Positions 26,335-36,917 are shown, numbered from the stretch's first letter. The stretch: 64,000 nucleotides of DNA from Verrucomicrobiota bacterium (GCA_023386835.1 JAEWIY010000018.1:31429-95428); one strand, 5' to 3'. The notes: generated from the sequence alone by a model not told the origin. Numbers and translations: made by a program.

Positions 26335-27243
26335 TCAGTCCTTCGACGCGCGCACATCGAGAGCGTCACGCAGGCCGTCACCAAGGAAGTTGAGGGAGAA
26401 CAGGGTCAGAGAGAAAACCGACGCCGGGAAGATGAGCAGCCACGGATACTCTTCCATTTTCTCCGCGCCGTCCTTGATCAACACGCCCCAGGAACTCAGC
26501 GGCGGTTGCACACCGAGGCCGAGGAAGCTGAGGAACGCCTCGAGCAGCATGACCGCCGGGATCGTCAACGTCGTGTAGACGATGATTGGTCCGAGCACGT
26601 TGGGAATCATGTGGCGGAAGATGATCCGGCGTTTGCCGAGCCCGAGCGAACGGGCGGCTTCGATGAACTCCATTCGTTTGAGCGACAGGATCTGCCCGCG
26701 GACGATGCGCGCCATCGTCAGCCATTCCACCGCGCCGATCGCGACAAAGAGGAGCACGATGTTCCGGCCGAAAAACACCATCAGCAGGATGACGAAGATC
26801 GTGAAAGGCAGCGCGTACATGATGTCGACCAGGCGCATCATCACGCTGTCCGTCTTGCCGCCGAAGAACCCGGCGACCGCACCGTAAACGACGCCGATCG
26901 TCAGCGCCACGAGCGTGGCGCAGAGTCCGACGCCGATGGAAATGCGCCCACCAACGAGCATCCGCACCAGGAGGTCGCGCCCCAACGTGTCCGTGCCGAG
27001 CCAATGATCCGCGCTGGGCGCACTGGCGCCGAGGCTCAGGTCCTGTTGTTCATAACTGTACGACGACAGCAGCGGCCCAAAGGTGCAGGCGATTGCGAGC
27101 AGGATCAGCACCACGCCGCCGAACACGGCCAGCTTGTTGCGTGCGAGCCGATGCCAGGCATCACGCCACAAGGAGGATCCGACCTCCACGTGGTCGGCCT
27201 CGGGAGTGATGGCGGGTATTTCAGCGGACGGAACCGTGGTCAT
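26335..27243 (-). CDS. oppC: Oligopeptide ABC importer permease OppC
   Basis: A 302-residue membrane protein. N-terminal HRLARNKLAVFGGVVLILL is the OppC_N region; the binding-protein-dependent transport domain has the EAA loop EAARSLGLGKRRIIFRHMIPN. The ADHWLGTDTLGRDLLVRMLVGGR-type segment before the permease core is typical of OppC/DppC. I used ATG 27243; an upstream in-frame ATG (27282) runs into the repeat array. It is last in the minus-strand oppA-oppB-oppC order; no OppD/OppF ATPase follows (msbA is next). Confidence 0.94.
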   Translation of the reverse strand: MTTVPSAEIPAITPEADHVEVGSSLWRDAWHRLARNKLAVFGGVVLILLAIACTFGPLLSSYSYEQQDLSLGASAPSADHWLGTDTLGRDLLVRMLVGGRISIGVGLCATLVALTIGVVYGAVAGFFGGKTDSVMMRLVDIMYALPFTIFVILLMVFFGRNIVLLFVAIGAVEWLTMARIVRGQILSLKRMEFIEAARSLGLGKRRIIFRHMIPNVLGPIIVYTTLTIPAVMLLEAFLSFLGLGVQPPLSSWGVLIKDGAEKMEEYPWLLIFPASVFSLTLFSLNFLGDGLRDALDVRASKD

Positions 27244-27313
27244 GGCAGAGGCGAGAGGCAGTAAGCGGTAAGCTTTGGGCAATCGGCGAAAGGCGGGTGG
27301 GGCATCGGACTTG

Positions 27314-27374
27314 GGAGCCTGGAGCTTACAGCTTGAAGCCCTCAGCCCGCAGCCTCGGGTCTGCCGCCTTCAGC

Positions 27375-27376
<2 letters not shown>
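27314..27376. repeat. Degenerate 7-bp tandem repeat array (GC-rich type)
   Basis: Nine consecutive heptamers following roughly NNAGCYY, for example GGAGCCT, GGAGCTT, TCAGCCC, GCAGCCT, TCAGCCT. They fill the oppB-oppC gap up to the oppB stop codon. Upstream of it (27258-27292) five more heptamers end in RGC (AGTAAGC, GGTAAGC, then weaker), out of phase with the main array. A similar heptamer array, AT-rich, lies at 43354-43430. Confidence 0.7.
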
Positions 27377-28292
<916 letters not shown>

Positions 28293-28315
28293 ACGAAATC
28301 AGCTCCTGACCACGT

Positions 28316-29926
28316 TCATTCCTTCAGGTCGACGAACTTCCAGGCGCGGTTGTCGAGCACGTTGGCCGGCCAGCCAGTCACCTTCGGGCTGAGCGCGTAA
28401 ACGCGGGTGTAGAAGTAAATCGGGATGATCGGCAGCTCGCGAGCGATGATCTCTTCCATCTGCTGATAGATCTCGAGGCGCTCGTCATTGGTGGCGGCGC
28501 GGAAGGACGCTTGGAGGAGCCGATCGTACTCGGGGTTGGAGAATCCGGTGTCGTTGTTGCCCCCGTTGGTCACCCACATGTCCATGAACGTGTTGGGATC
28601 CGTGTAGTCGGCAATCCAGCCGGCGCGCGCGATGTCGTACTGTTTCTCGTCCTGCGCATCGAGGTAGACTTTCCACTCCTGGTTGATCAGCCCGATGTTG
28701 ATGCCGAGATTCTGCCGCCACATCTGCTGGATCGCTTCGGCGATCACGCGGTGGTTCTCGTTGGTGTTGTAGAGGATCTCCAGGCGGGGAAAGCCCTCGC
28801 CGCCGGGGAAGCCGGCTTCAGCCAACAGCTGCTGGGCGGTGGCGAGATCGCCTTGCAGGCGGGCGCGCGATTTGAAGTCGTCCGAAGGCGGGCAAAAATT
28901 GTAGGCAGGCTGCTGGCCTCCCCGCACCACGTTCTCCACGAGGGACTCGCGGTCGATCGCGAGCGCCAGCGCGCGCCGGACCCGCACGTCGTCCAATGGC
29001 GGCCGGGTCAGGTTGAGCCGGTAGAAATAGACGCCATAGTAGGGATCCTGTCGATACGACTCGGGATGCTGCTGCCGGTAGACGGGAATTTTCGACAGGG
29101 GAAGTTCGTTCGTTCGGTGCAGCTGGCCCGTGCGGAACATGCGTTCCTCGGTCTCGATGCTGTCGACCGGATAGAACCGGATCGCGTCGAGCTTCACGCG
29201 GTCCCGATCCCAGTAGGTGGGCGACCGCGTGACCATGATCTCGCGATTGGGTACCCACGTTTTCATGACAAACGGTCCGTTGCCGACGATGTTCTCGGCC
29301 CGGGTCCAGGCGGTGCCCTTGCGCGCGAGGCCGTCGAATTTTTCCACCGTGGGAATGTGCACGGGAAACCACGCGTAATGCTTCATCGCCTCGAGCAGGA
29401 AGGGCGTGCGATAGCGCATCGTCAGCTGGAGGGTGTGCGCATCGAGGGCCTTGAACCCGACTTGCGAGAAGTCGGTGAGGCGGCCGGCGTGGTAGTCCTC
29501 GGCGCCGGCCACATGAAACAGCTTGTAGGCGTATTCGGCGGCCAGTGACGCCGTGAGGATGCGCTGGTAGGAACGGACAAAATCCTGCGCGGTCACCGGG
29601 TCGCCGTTGGACCACTTGGCATCGTGCCGCAGGTGAAAGGTCCACTTCAGCCCGTCGTCGGATTCCTCCCAACGCTCGGCGACTCCGGGGGCGACGCCGG
29701 AACCGGATTCGTCTTCGGTGACCAGGCCCTCGAACAGCGCGATCACCACCTTGTGCTCGGGCACGCCGGTGACAATCTGCGGATCGAGGTCCTGCGGCTC
29801 CGAGCCATTGCCGAAGTGCATGACCTTGCCTTGGTCCGAGCTCTTCCCGCCGCCTCCGCACCCCGCCAGGAGAAACAATGACCAGCTGAAGAAGAGGGCG
29901 GAGATGAACGTGGAGAATCGCGGCAT
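28316..29926 (-). CDS. oppA: Oligopeptide-binding lipoprotein OppA (paralogue 1)
   Basis: A 536-residue periplasmic/lipid-anchored substrate-binding protein of SBP family 5. The signal ends in a lipobox (LFLLAGCGGGGKSS). Family pieces: FGNGSEPQDLDPQIVTGVPE, WSNGDPVTAQDFVRSYQRI, GNGPFVMKTW and VRRALALAIDRESLVENV. It binds peptides and delivers them to OppBC. It is directly upstream of oppB. Two further paralogues lie at 32430-35697; all three share the same motifs, indicating local duplication. Confidence 0.95.
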   Translation of the reverse strand: MPRFSTFISALFFSWSLFLLAGCGGGGKSSDQGKVMHFGNGSEPQDLDPQIVTGVPEHKVVIALFEGLVTEDESGSGVAPGVAERWEESDDGLKWTFHLRHDAKWSNGDPVTAQDFVRSYQRILTASLAAEYAYKLFHVAGAEDYHAGRLTDFSQVGFKALDAHTLQLTMRYRTPFLLEAMKHYAWFPVHIPTVEKFDGLARKGTAWTRAENIVGNGPFVMKTWVPNREIMVTRSPTYWDRDRVKLDAIRFYPVDSIETEERMFRTGQLHRTNELPLSKIPVYRQQHPESYRQDPYYGVYFYRLNLTRPPLDDVRVRRALALAIDRESLVENVVRGGQQPAYNFCPPSDDFKSRARLQGDLATAQQLLAEAGFPGGEGFPRLEILYNTNENHRVIAEAIQQMWRQNLGINIGLINQEWKVYLDAQDEKQYDIARAGWIADYTDPNTFMDMWVTNGGNNDTGFSNPEYDRLLQASFRAATNDERLEIYQQMEEIIARELPIIPIYFYTRVYALSPKVTGWPANVLDNRAWKFVDLKE

Positions 29927-30077
29927 TTGCCCCTAGAGAGCAGGACGCGGGCCGCCAAGGGCAAGCCTGACCGGCGAGGGGCGGTCGAATCGACGACGAG
30001 TTAAACCGGGGCACGGTGGAGCCGCGACCGGCCAAGCGGGCCGCAACGAACCTCTCGTGCGGCCCCGGAAACGCTGC

Positions 30078-31730
30078 TCAGCGCCGCTTCAGCATCGCGT
30101 CGCGACGCGCCTTGAACTCACTGCCGCTTTTCCATTCCGGCCAACGCGAGGCATTTGCCACGGCCAAGCCCACATCGAACAGGAACTGCGCGTCCTGGGC
30201 CGTCGCACGAAAATCCCAGTCCGGCCCGATCTCGTCGCTGACCTTGTGGTAGTCGCGGGCGATGTATTCGGCGCGGCGCTGGTCAATGTAGTCCGGCGCG
30301 CGGTCGAGGGGCTCGCGTCCGGCTTTGGAGTAGAATGCCGGCACGCCGACCTTGGCGAACTCGAAGTGGTCGCTGCGGTAGAAGAAGCCTTTTTCCGCCT
30401 GCGTGTCCGGTGTGACGATGCGCCCGCTGGCCTTGGCAACTTCGGCGGCGATGTCCTCGATGGTGGTCGACCCGGAACCAATGACTTCGATATCGCGGGT
30501 GGTGGCAAAGATGTTGGCGCCGTCCATGTTGATGTTCGCGACCGTCTGGTGCAGCGGATACAACGGATTCTCGGCATAGTAACGGGAGCCGAGCAGTCCC
30601 TTTTCCTCCGCCGTCACGGCGAGCAAGATCAACGAACGCTCCGGGCGGCGGCTCTCGGGCAACTGGGCAAACTCGCGGGCCAGCTCCAGGAGCACGGCCA
30701 CGCCGCTCGCGTTGTCGAAGGCTCCGTTGAAGATCTGGTCGCCGGACATCCGCTCATCCATGCCGAGGTGATCCCAGTGGGCGGAGTAGATGACGTATTC
30801 GTCGCGGCGTTGCGGGTGCCGGCCCGGCAGACGGGCGACCACGTTCTTTGACGCGACTTCCCGGATTGCCGTATCCGCCTGGTAGTCGAGGGTGGCGCCG
30901 AGTGACACCGGTTGAAAATCGCGGCGGGCGGCCGCCTGTTTGAGCGCGGAAAGATCCTGGCCGGCGGCGTTGAAGAGTTTCTGCGCAAAGTCCCAGGTGA
31001 TCCACGACTCGAGCTCAACGCGGCCGCGATTTCCGTCCGCCGAGCGCAGGTCGAACGCCTCGCGCCCCTCGCCCGCGGCCAGGACCGCAAAGGGATAACC
31101 CGCCGGTCCGGTCTCATGGATGATGATGCACGCGGCGGCGCCGAGTTGGGAGGCGATCTCGTACTTGTACGTCCACCGGCCGTAATAGGTCATCGCCGGG
31201 CCGCGGAAGACGTTGGGGTCGAGCTTGCCGTCCGACATGGTCACGGGCGGGTCGTTAATCAGCATGACCACGGTTTTGCCCTTCACGTCGACGCCCTTGT
31301 AGTCGTCCCAGTCATACTCGGGCGCCTGCACGCCATAACCGACAAACACGACCTCTGTGCCGTCCCGGGCCACGTGCGGCTGCAGCCGGCGCGACAGACC
31401 GGTGTATTCAATCACTGGAGCCGGCGAGAGTTCCTGGTGGCCGGCGCGAAACGTGACCTGGGTGCGGGACGTCAGTCCAAGCAGGCCCACTTCCTGCACG
31501 AAGGTGCCGTCGGGGTTGCCCGGCTCCAGCCCCGCGGCGCGGAATTGCTCGATCAAGTACTGCACCGTCTTCTCTTCGCCGGCGGTGCCGGGAGCGCGAC
31601 CCTCAAAGGCGTCGGCGGACAGCGCCTCCACGTGGGCGCGCAGACGTTCCGGAGAAGGTGCCGCCGCGGCCAGAGTGGCGAGTCCAAGGGTGGCAGCCGT
31701 GAACAGATGACGGAAGGGATGCATGGTCAC
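30078..31730 (-). CDS. Exported M28-family metallopeptidase with PA domain
   Basis: A 550-residue protein with a signal peptide (first ~24 residues, ending LAAAAPS). A PA-like insertion sits at ~130-240 (EVVFVGYGVQAPEYDWDDYKGVDVKGK). The catalytic M28 zinc ligands and base are visible: YSAHWDHLGMDE (His), GAFDNASGVAVLLELARE (Asp) and LAVTAEEKGLLGSRYYAENP (Glu-Glu), with a later His in YRSDHFEFAKVGVPAF. M28 enzymes are aminopeptidases. Location beside the oppA genes suggests that it trims peptides for uptake. 151 bases separate it from the oppA (paralogue 1) start; I see no feature there. Confidence 0.93.
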   Translation of the reverse strand: MTMHPFRHLFTAATLGLATLAAAAPSPERLRAHVEALSADAFEGRAPGTAGEEKTVQYLIEQFRAAGLEPGNPDGTFVQEVGLLGLTSRTQVTFRAGHQELSPAPVIEYTGLSRRLQPHVARDGTEVVFVGYGVQAPEYDWDDYKGVDVKGKTVVMLINDPPVTMSDGKLDPNVFRGPAMTYYGRWTYKYEIASQLGAAACIIIHETGPAGYPFAVLAAGEGREAFDLRSADGNRGRVELESWITWDFAQKLFNAAGQDLSALKQAAARRDFQPVSLGATLDYQADTAIREVASKNVVARLPGRHPQRRDEYVIYSAHWDHLGMDERMSGDQIFNGAFDNASGVAVLLELAREFAQLPESRRPERSLILLAVTAEEKGLLGSRYYAENPLYPLHQTVANINMDGANIFATTRDIEVIGSGSTTIEDIAAEVAKASGRIVTPDTQAEKGFFYRSDHFEFAKVGVPAFYSKAGREPLDRAPDYIDQRRAEYIARDYHKVSDEIGPDWDFRATAQDAQFLFDVGLAVANASRWPEWKSGSEFKARRDAMLKRR

Positions 31731-31816
31731 TAAAGAGCAGCTACGGTTTGTGGAGGCAAGGGGCAGCCCGGGGGCGTTCGGGCGAACCGGGGGCCGGGAA
31801 CCCGGTCGAACCGCCC

Positions 31817-32416
31817 GTGCGCAAGCTCTTCCTGCTTTCTCCAGCCAAGGTGAGCGGCGTGCGAGCGGGGCAGCTGCTTAATCCGGGCGCGTCCTTCCCC
31901 CTGGCGCGGCAGTTTCAGCGGGAGGGTTTGCCCTTGGCCGACGTCTTCACCTTCGCCAGCGGTCTCTATTTCCGCGGCAAAATGACTTATGCCCGTCGCT
32001 TCGCGACTGCGGACGACGTGATCCGGGTCATCACCTCGAATGCCGGCTTGCTCCCGCCGGAGACGCACGTGACCCCGGAATCGCTGCGCCGCTTCGGGAT
32101 GGACGACATTGATGAAACCAACGTGCGTTACCGCACTCCGCTGCGCCGCGACGCCCAGGCACTGGCGGCGCAGCTTGACGCCTCCGGACAGGTGGTGCTG
32201 CTGGGGAGCATCGCAACCGCGAAGTACCGCGACGTGCTGCTTGAGGTGTTTGGTGAACGGTTGCTGTTTCCGCGCGATTTCGTCGGGCGGGGCGACATGA
32301 GCCGGGGCGGCCTGCTGCTGCGCCGGGCCCGGGAGGGCGCGGAACTGCCCTACGTTCCCGTGCTGGGCGCGGTCACGTCGGGGCGACGCGCTCCGCGGAT
32401 CAGCGAGATGGGGTGA
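31817..32416 (+). CDS. Conserved protein of unknown function, antisense inside the opp cluster
   Basis: About 199 residues from GTG 31817 (MRKLFLLSPAKVSG); the frame is open to TTG 31748. It is soluble, without signal or membrane helix. Distinct segments: RAGQLLNPGASFPLARQ, DVFTFASGLYFRGKMTYARRF, LPPETHVTPESLRRFGMDDID and LLLRRAREGAELPYVPV. I have seen proteins of this general type in other bacteria but cannot name a family or function. It is the only plus-strand gene between minus-strand M28 and oppA genes, 13 bases from the oppA (paralogue 2) stop. Confidence 0.7.
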   Translation: MRKLFLLSPAKVSGVRAGQLLNPGASFPLARQFQREGLPLADVFTFASGLYFRGKMTYARRFATADDVIRVITSNAGLLPPETHVTPESLRRFGMDDIDETNVRYRTPLRRDAQALAAQLDASGQVVLLGSIATAKYRDVLLEVFGERLLFPRDFVGRGDMSRGGLLLRRAREGAELPYVPVLGAVTSGRRAPRISEMG

Positions 32417-32429
32417 GCGCCGTAGTGTA

Positions 32430-34097
32430 TCAGTTCTCCAAGTACACGGGTGCGTATTGCGGACGCTCCATGACGTTGGGAATCCAGTTGCGCACGGCCG
32501 GGTGAACCAGTCGCAAGTTCCGCTCGAACCAGACGGGCAGGACCGGCATCGCTTCAAGGAGCATCGACTCCGCGCGCTGGAGATGGGCGAGCCGCTCCTC
32601 GGCGGCCGAGGCTTGGTTGGCCTGTTCCAGGATCGCATCGTACGCGGCCGCAGACCAGCCAGTGAAGTTCCAGCCGGAAGCCTGGGTCCACAGATCGAGG
32701 AAGGCTGTGGCGTCGGGATAGTCCGCCACCCAGCCACCGATGGAGAGCTGAAAATCACGGCGCTGGAGGTTGCTCCAGTGCACGCGTGATTCGCTGCGCA
32801 CGATGCGGACGTCGATGCCGAGGACCTCGCGCCACCGGGCCTGCAGCGCTTGGTCGAGCTGGCTCGACGCTCCCGACTCCACCTGGAGCTCGAGCGCCGG
32901 AAAACCGCTGCCGCCCGGATACCCTGCCTCCGCGAGCAGCTGCTGAGCGGCTGGCGCGTCCTCCACGATGCGCTGTCGCGGAAGGTAACGGGGCATGCCG
33001 TCGGGCACGAGTTGGAAAGCGGGAGTCGCCGCCGAGTGGAAGACCTTCTCCGCTAGGAGCCGGCGGTCCAGCGCGCGGGCGAGGGCTTGCCGCACCCGTG
33101 GATCATCCAGCGGCGGGCGCTCGGTGTTCACGTTGACGAAGCGCACCATCAACATGTCGTGAGCCAGCAACGGCGACGGGTCCTGGCTTCGGTAGACGTC
33201 GATTTTGGCCAAGGGCACGCGATCCGTCAGGTGCAGTTGCCCGGCCCGGAACGCGCGCTCCTGCGCCTCGACGCTGTCGTACGAGTGGAAATGCACCGCC
33301 TGCAGCCGGACTTCGTCGGCGGCGCGATAAGTGGACGACTTGCGCGCGACGATCACCTCGTTGGGCCGCCACGTGGCGAGGGTGAAGGGTCCATTGCCCA
33401 CAAAATGCTCCGGCCGGGTCCAGCCGCTGCCGCGCTGATCAAATCCGCCGACTCGCTCCACCGTGGGCGGATGCACCGGGTAGAAGACGGGGTTGTTGGC
33501 CATGATCTCCAGGAAATAGGGCGTTGGACGGCGGAGTGTGAGGCGCACCGTCCTGGCATCGGCGGCCTCGATCCCGACTTGGTCGAAGTCGGTCACGCGG
33601 CCGGCCGCGAAGTCCTCCGCGCCGACGATTGCGGAGAAGAGGAAGGTGTATTGAGAACCCAAGGACGGCGTGAGCGCGCGGCGGAAGGAATACACGAAGT
33701 CGTGCGCCGTCACCGGGTCGCCGTTCGACCAGCGCGCGTTCTCCCGCAAATGGAAGGTATAGGTGAGTCGATCGTCGCTCACGTCCCAGCGTTCCGCCAC
33801 GCCCGGTTCCGCCTGGAGTGTCTTGGGGTGGGCCACCACCAACCCTTCGAAGAAGGCCTGAATGACGTCAAAATCGGGCGGCGCGTTGATGATGTGCGGG
33901 TCCAGCTCGCTCGGTTCGCCCGGAATCGAGACCAGCAGCGTTTGGTGGCGCACCGCCGCGTCGGCGGGGAGCTCACGCCGCCCGCAGCCACCCACGATCA
34001 CACCCGTCAGAAACAGGGATCCGACCAAAAGCCAGCGAAACAGCGGCCCCGGGCGGGTCGCGGCGTCACGGCTGTGACGGGACTTCGAGGTACACAT
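32430..34097 (-). CDS. oppA: Oligopeptide-binding lipoprotein OppA (paralogue 2)
   Basis: A 555-residue SBP-family-5 lipoprotein with lipobox LTGVIVGGCGRREL after a hydrophobic signal. Motifs follow the other two: IPGEPSELDPHIINAP, WSNGDPVTAHDFVYSFRRAL, GNGPFTLATW and VRQALARALDRRLLAEKV. The ATG at 34097 overlaps the end of oppA paralogue 3 by 32 bases, consistent with translational coupling; no later start gives a signal peptide. Peptide specificity probably differs from paralogue 1, as the mid-region sequences diverge clearly. Confidence 0.93.
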   Translation of the reverse strand: MCTSKSRHSRDAATRPGPLFRWLLVGSLFLTGVIVGGCGRRELPADAAVRHQTLLVSIPGEPSELDPHIINAPPDFDVIQAFFEGLVVAHPKTLQAEPGVAERWDVSDDRLTYTFHLRENARWSNGDPVTAHDFVYSFRRALTPSLGSQYTFLFSAIVGAEDFAAGRVTDFDQVGIEAADARTVRLTLRRPTPYFLEIMANNPVFYPVHPPTVERVGGFDQRGSGWTRPEHFVGNGPFTLATWRPNEVIVARKSSTYRAADEVRLQAVHFHSYDSVEAQERAFRAGQLHLTDRVPLAKIDVYRSQDPSPLLAHDMLMVRFVNVNTERPPLDDPRVRQALARALDRRLLAEKVFHSAATPAFQLVPDGMPRYLPRQRIVEDAPAAQQLLAEAGYPGGSGFPALELQVESGASSQLDQALQARWREVLGIDVRIVRSESRVHWSNLQRRDFQLSIGGWVADYPDATAFLDLWTQASGWNFTGWSAAAYDAILEQANQASAAEERLAHLQRAESMLLEAMPVLPVWFERNLRLVHPAVRNWIPNVMERPQYAPVYLEN

Positions 34098-35697
34098 GTT
34101 TGTAAGGATGATGGTCCAGCAGGGTGGGGTGCCAGTTGCGCACGGCCGGCTGCAGGAGAAACACGTGCGTGAAGTAATAAATCGGGATCAGCGGAGCGTC
34201 CTGCAGGAGCAGGGTCTCGGCGCGTTGCAGGACCGTGCGGCGGGCGTCCGGATCCGCGGTGCGGGCAGCCTCATAGAGCAACCGGTCATAGGCCTCATTG
34301 GACCAGCCGGTGTAATTGTTGCCGCTGTCGCTGCGCCAGATGTCGAGAAAGGACGCGGGATCAATGTAGTCACCGATCCAGACGGAGCGCAGCAGCTGGT
34401 AATCGCCGGCGCGGCGAGCCTCCAGCACACTCTTGTTTTCCATGTTCAGGAGCGAGACGCGCAGGCCGAGCTCGCGGCGCCACATCTCCTGTAGTGCTTC
34501 CGCCACCACGCGGTGATTTTCAGAGCTGTTGAACAGCAGTTCCACCACGGGCGCGCCCTCTCCGCCAGGGTATCCTGCCTCGGCCAACAGCGCGCGGGCG
34601 GCATTAGGGTCGAATCCCAGGAGCCCGGGTGAGGTGTAGCCGCCGGTTTCGGGAGGGACAAAACCCGTTGCCGGCAACTGTCCGCCGCGCAGGATCTTCT
34701 CCACGATCGCGTCGCGGTCGACGGCCAGCGCGAGGGCGCGACGGACCTTCTCGGCATTCAGGAACGGCCGGCGGACGTTGACGCGATAGAAGTAGGTGCC
34801 GAGGTAAGGATCGATCCGCAGCAGTTCCGGCAGGTCGCGGCGGTACGCCTCGATCTTGGACAGGGAAACGGCATCGGTGAGGTGGAGCTGCCCGGCGCGG
34901 AAGGCACGTTCCTCGGCGTCGACGCTGTCGAAGGGGTGAAAGTGGATCGCCTGCAGGCGCACCGTCGCCGCATCCCAATAGTGCGGGTTCTTCACCGCCA
35001 CGATCCGCTGATCCGGTTCCCATTCGCGGAGGACAAAAGGACCGTTGCCCACGAGTTGGCCCGGACGGGTCCACGAGGTCGCGCGATCCACCGGCGATCC
35101 CTGCCGTTCGATCGACGGCAGGTGCACCGGATACCAAACCCAGTGTTGCAGGACCGAGAGGAAGTGCTTCGCCGGATACTCAAGCCGGATGCGGAGTGTG
35201 CGTTCGTCCGGAGCTGTGACCCCCACGCTGCCGAAGTCGGTAGTGCGGCCCTTGTGAAAGGCCTCCGCGCCCTCAATGATGTACAGGAGATTGGCGTAGT
35301 CCGCCGCCAGCGACGGTGTCAGCACGCGTTGCCAGGAGCGCAGGAAATCGTGAGCGGTCAGCGGTTCGCCGTTGGACCACTTGGCGTCGCGCAGGTGAAA
35401 GGTGTAGGTGAGCCCATCGGGCGACGTGCTCCAGCGTTCCGCCACGCCTGGCACCGGTCGCAGGTCCACGGGATCCTCCGCAACCAGACCTTCGAAGAGC
35501 GCACTGAGGACGTTGTACTCCGCGGTCCCGGTGGCGAGATGCGGGTCCAGATGCGCCGGTGACGGCCCGATCCCGCGGTGCAACACCTGCTCACGATTGC
35601 CCCGCTCGACGTTGGTCTCGCGTTGCAGGCAACCCACGGTGAGCGCCACCCACAGGCAGGCGAGAAACCAGGACGAACAGGCGGTGGACCAGCGCAT
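34066..35697 (-). CDS. oppA: Oligopeptide-binding lipoprotein OppA (paralogue 3)
   Basis: A 543-residue SBP-family-5 lipoprotein with lipobox WVALTVGCLQRETN. Shared motifs: GIGPSPAHLDPHLATGTAEYN, WSNGEPLTAHDFLRSWQRVLTP, GNGPFVLREW and VRRALALAVDRDAIVEKILRGGQ. It is first of the tandem oppA pair and starts 8 bases after the ispF stop, so it may be read through from ispD-ispF. No oppD/oppF ATPase gene is in the window; this protein must use a shared transporter. Confidence 0.93.
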   Translation of the reverse strand: MRWSTACSSWFLACLWVALTVGCLQRETNVERGNREQVLHRGIGPSPAHLDPHLATGTAEYNVLSALFEGLVAEDPVDLRPVPGVAERWSTSPDGLTYTFHLRDAKWSNGEPLTAHDFLRSWQRVLTPSLAADYANLLYIIEGAEAFHKGRTTDFGSVGVTAPDERTLRIRLEYPAKHFLSVLQHWVWYPVHLPSIERQGSPVDRATSWTRPGQLVGNGPFVLREWEPDQRIVAVKNPHYWDAATVRLQAIHFHPFDSVDAEERAFRAGQLHLTDAVSLSKIEAYRRDLPELLRIDPYLGTYFYRVNVRRPFLNAEKVRRALALAVDRDAIVEKILRGGQLPATGFVPPETGGYTSPGLLGFDPNAARALLAEAGYPGGEGAPVVELLFNSSENHRVVAEALQEMWRRELGLRVSLLNMENKSVLEARRAGDYQLLRSVWIGDYIDPASFLDIWRSDSGNNYTGWSNEAYDRLLYEAARTADPDARRTVLQRAETLLLQDAPLIPIYYFTHVFLLQPAVRNWHPTLLDHHPYKHVYLEVPSQP

Positions 35698-35705
35698 GGC
35701 GCGCG

Positions 35706-36194
35706 TCAGCCGGAGGCCGGCCGGGCGATCAGCGCGACGGCATGGGCGGCGATCGCCCGACCGCGCCCGATGTCATCGCTGCCCTCGTTGGTCGTCGCCT
35801 TGAGACCAATCTGAGACACGTGGAGCCCCGCGGAGCGGGCGAGCGCGGTTTTCATCTCGGCCAACCGGGGCTGGATCTTTGGCTTCTCGGCGATCAACGA
35901 CGCATCGATATTTTGAATACGCCAGCCATCGGCCGCGAGCCGCCGCGCGACTTCCACCAGCAGCTTCTGGGAATCGATGTTGTGGTAGGCGGGGTCGGTA
36001 TTGGGGAAAAAATGACCGATATCCGGCAACCCCGCCGCGCCGAGCAGCGCGTCACAGATCGCGTGGGTCAGGCAGTCCGCGTCGGAATGGCCCTCGAGCC
36101 CGAAATCGCACTCGAAGCGCACGCCACCAAGGACGAGCGGCCGTCCCGCCACCGTGCGATGAATATCGTAGCCGTGTCCGACGCGTAGTTGCAT
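35706..36194 (-). CDS. ispF: 2-C-methyl-D-erythritol 2,4-cyclodiphosphate synthase
   Basis: A 162-residue enzyme of normal IspF length, the fifth step of the MEP isoprenoid pathway. Metal-site residues in VGHGYDIHR (Asp and His) and the flexible loop GHSDADCLTHAICDALLG are clear, with the C-terminal KATTNEGSDDIGRG signature. It forms homotrimers. It lies 24 bases downstream of ispD on the same strand, a common ispDF arrangement, and directly upstream of oppA paralogue 3. Confidence 0.97.
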   Translation of the reverse strand: MQLRVGHGYDIHRTVAGRPLVLGGVRFECDFGLEGHSDADCLTHAICDALLGAAGLPDIGHFFPNTDPAYHNIDSQKLLVEVARRLAADGWRIQNIDASLIAEKPKIQPRLAEMKTALARSAGLHVSQIGLKATTNEGSDDIGRGRAIAAHAVALIARPASG

Positions 36195-36218
36195 GGCAAT
36201 GAACCGGGGCGCGTCGCG

Positions 36219-36896
36219 TCAGGAGGCGCGGGCCAGCAGGAACTCGAACCACGCCAGGTCCGCCGGCGTCGTGAGCTTCGGGTTGGGGTGCGTGTTCTCC
36301 AGCAGGGCGACCGGATGTTTCAGCAGTTCCACCGCGGCCGCGTCATCGGTGACCCGCTTCTTCTTTGCGGTCACGTGGGCGTATGCACGCGCAATGAGGT
36401 CGCGGTTGAAGACCTGCGGCGTCTCCATCGCCCAGAGCGCCTCGCGATCCAGGGTCGTCAGGTGCCCGGAGGGGCGGTGCTGTTTGATCGTGTCGGTCAC
36501 GCGGTGCGCGAGGACCACGGCCCCTTCGCGGCGCACGATCTTGTGCAACGCGACCAGCTGTTCCGGACGCACAAATGGCCGGGCGCAGTCGTGGATAAAA
36601 ACCTCGCTGATGTCCGGCGGCAGGGCCGCCAGCGCATTCGCAACGGAGTCCTGGCGCTGCCGTCCTCCACGGACGAAGAGAGCGGGCGTCGGTGCGTACG
36701 CCGCCAGCTCGAGCATCTGGCGTTGGTCGCGATAGACGACGACGTAGAGGTCCGCGATGCCGCTCTCCGCGAAGGCGGCGGCGCTGTGGGAGAACAGCGG
36801 GCGCCCGCCGAGCTCCACGAGCACCTTGTCGCCCACTGAGCCGGCCATGCGTTTTCCAGAACCGGCAGCGAGTAGAACGGCAGCAGTGCGCGACAT
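36219..36896 (-). CDS. ispD: 2-C-methyl-D-erythritol 4-phosphate cytidylyltransferase
   Basis: A 225-residue nucleotidyltransferase that makes CDP-ME from CTP and MEP. The CTP-binding loop LLAAGSGKRMAG is at the N-terminus, VFIHDCARPFV is the conserved metal/substrate region, and AVVLAHRVTDTIK is family-typical. The gene reads minus strand, 21 bases downstream of pyrF and upstream of ispF. All enzymes made by this part of the pathway (D, F, and divergent E) are adjacent, suggesting co-regulation. Confidence 0.96.
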   Translation of the reverse strand: MSRTAAVLLAAGSGKRMAGSVGDKVLVELGGRPLFSHSAAAFAESGIADLYVVVYRDQRQMLELAAYAPTPALFVRGGRQRQDSVANALAALPPDISEVFIHDCARPFVRPEQLVALHKIVRREGAVVLAHRVTDTIKQHRPSGHLTTLDREALWAMETPQVFNRDLIARAYAHVTAKKKRVTDDAAAVELLKHPVALLENTHPNPKLTTPADLAWFEFLLARAS

Positions 36897-36917
36897 AGGG
36901 AATAAAGACGGGCGGAG

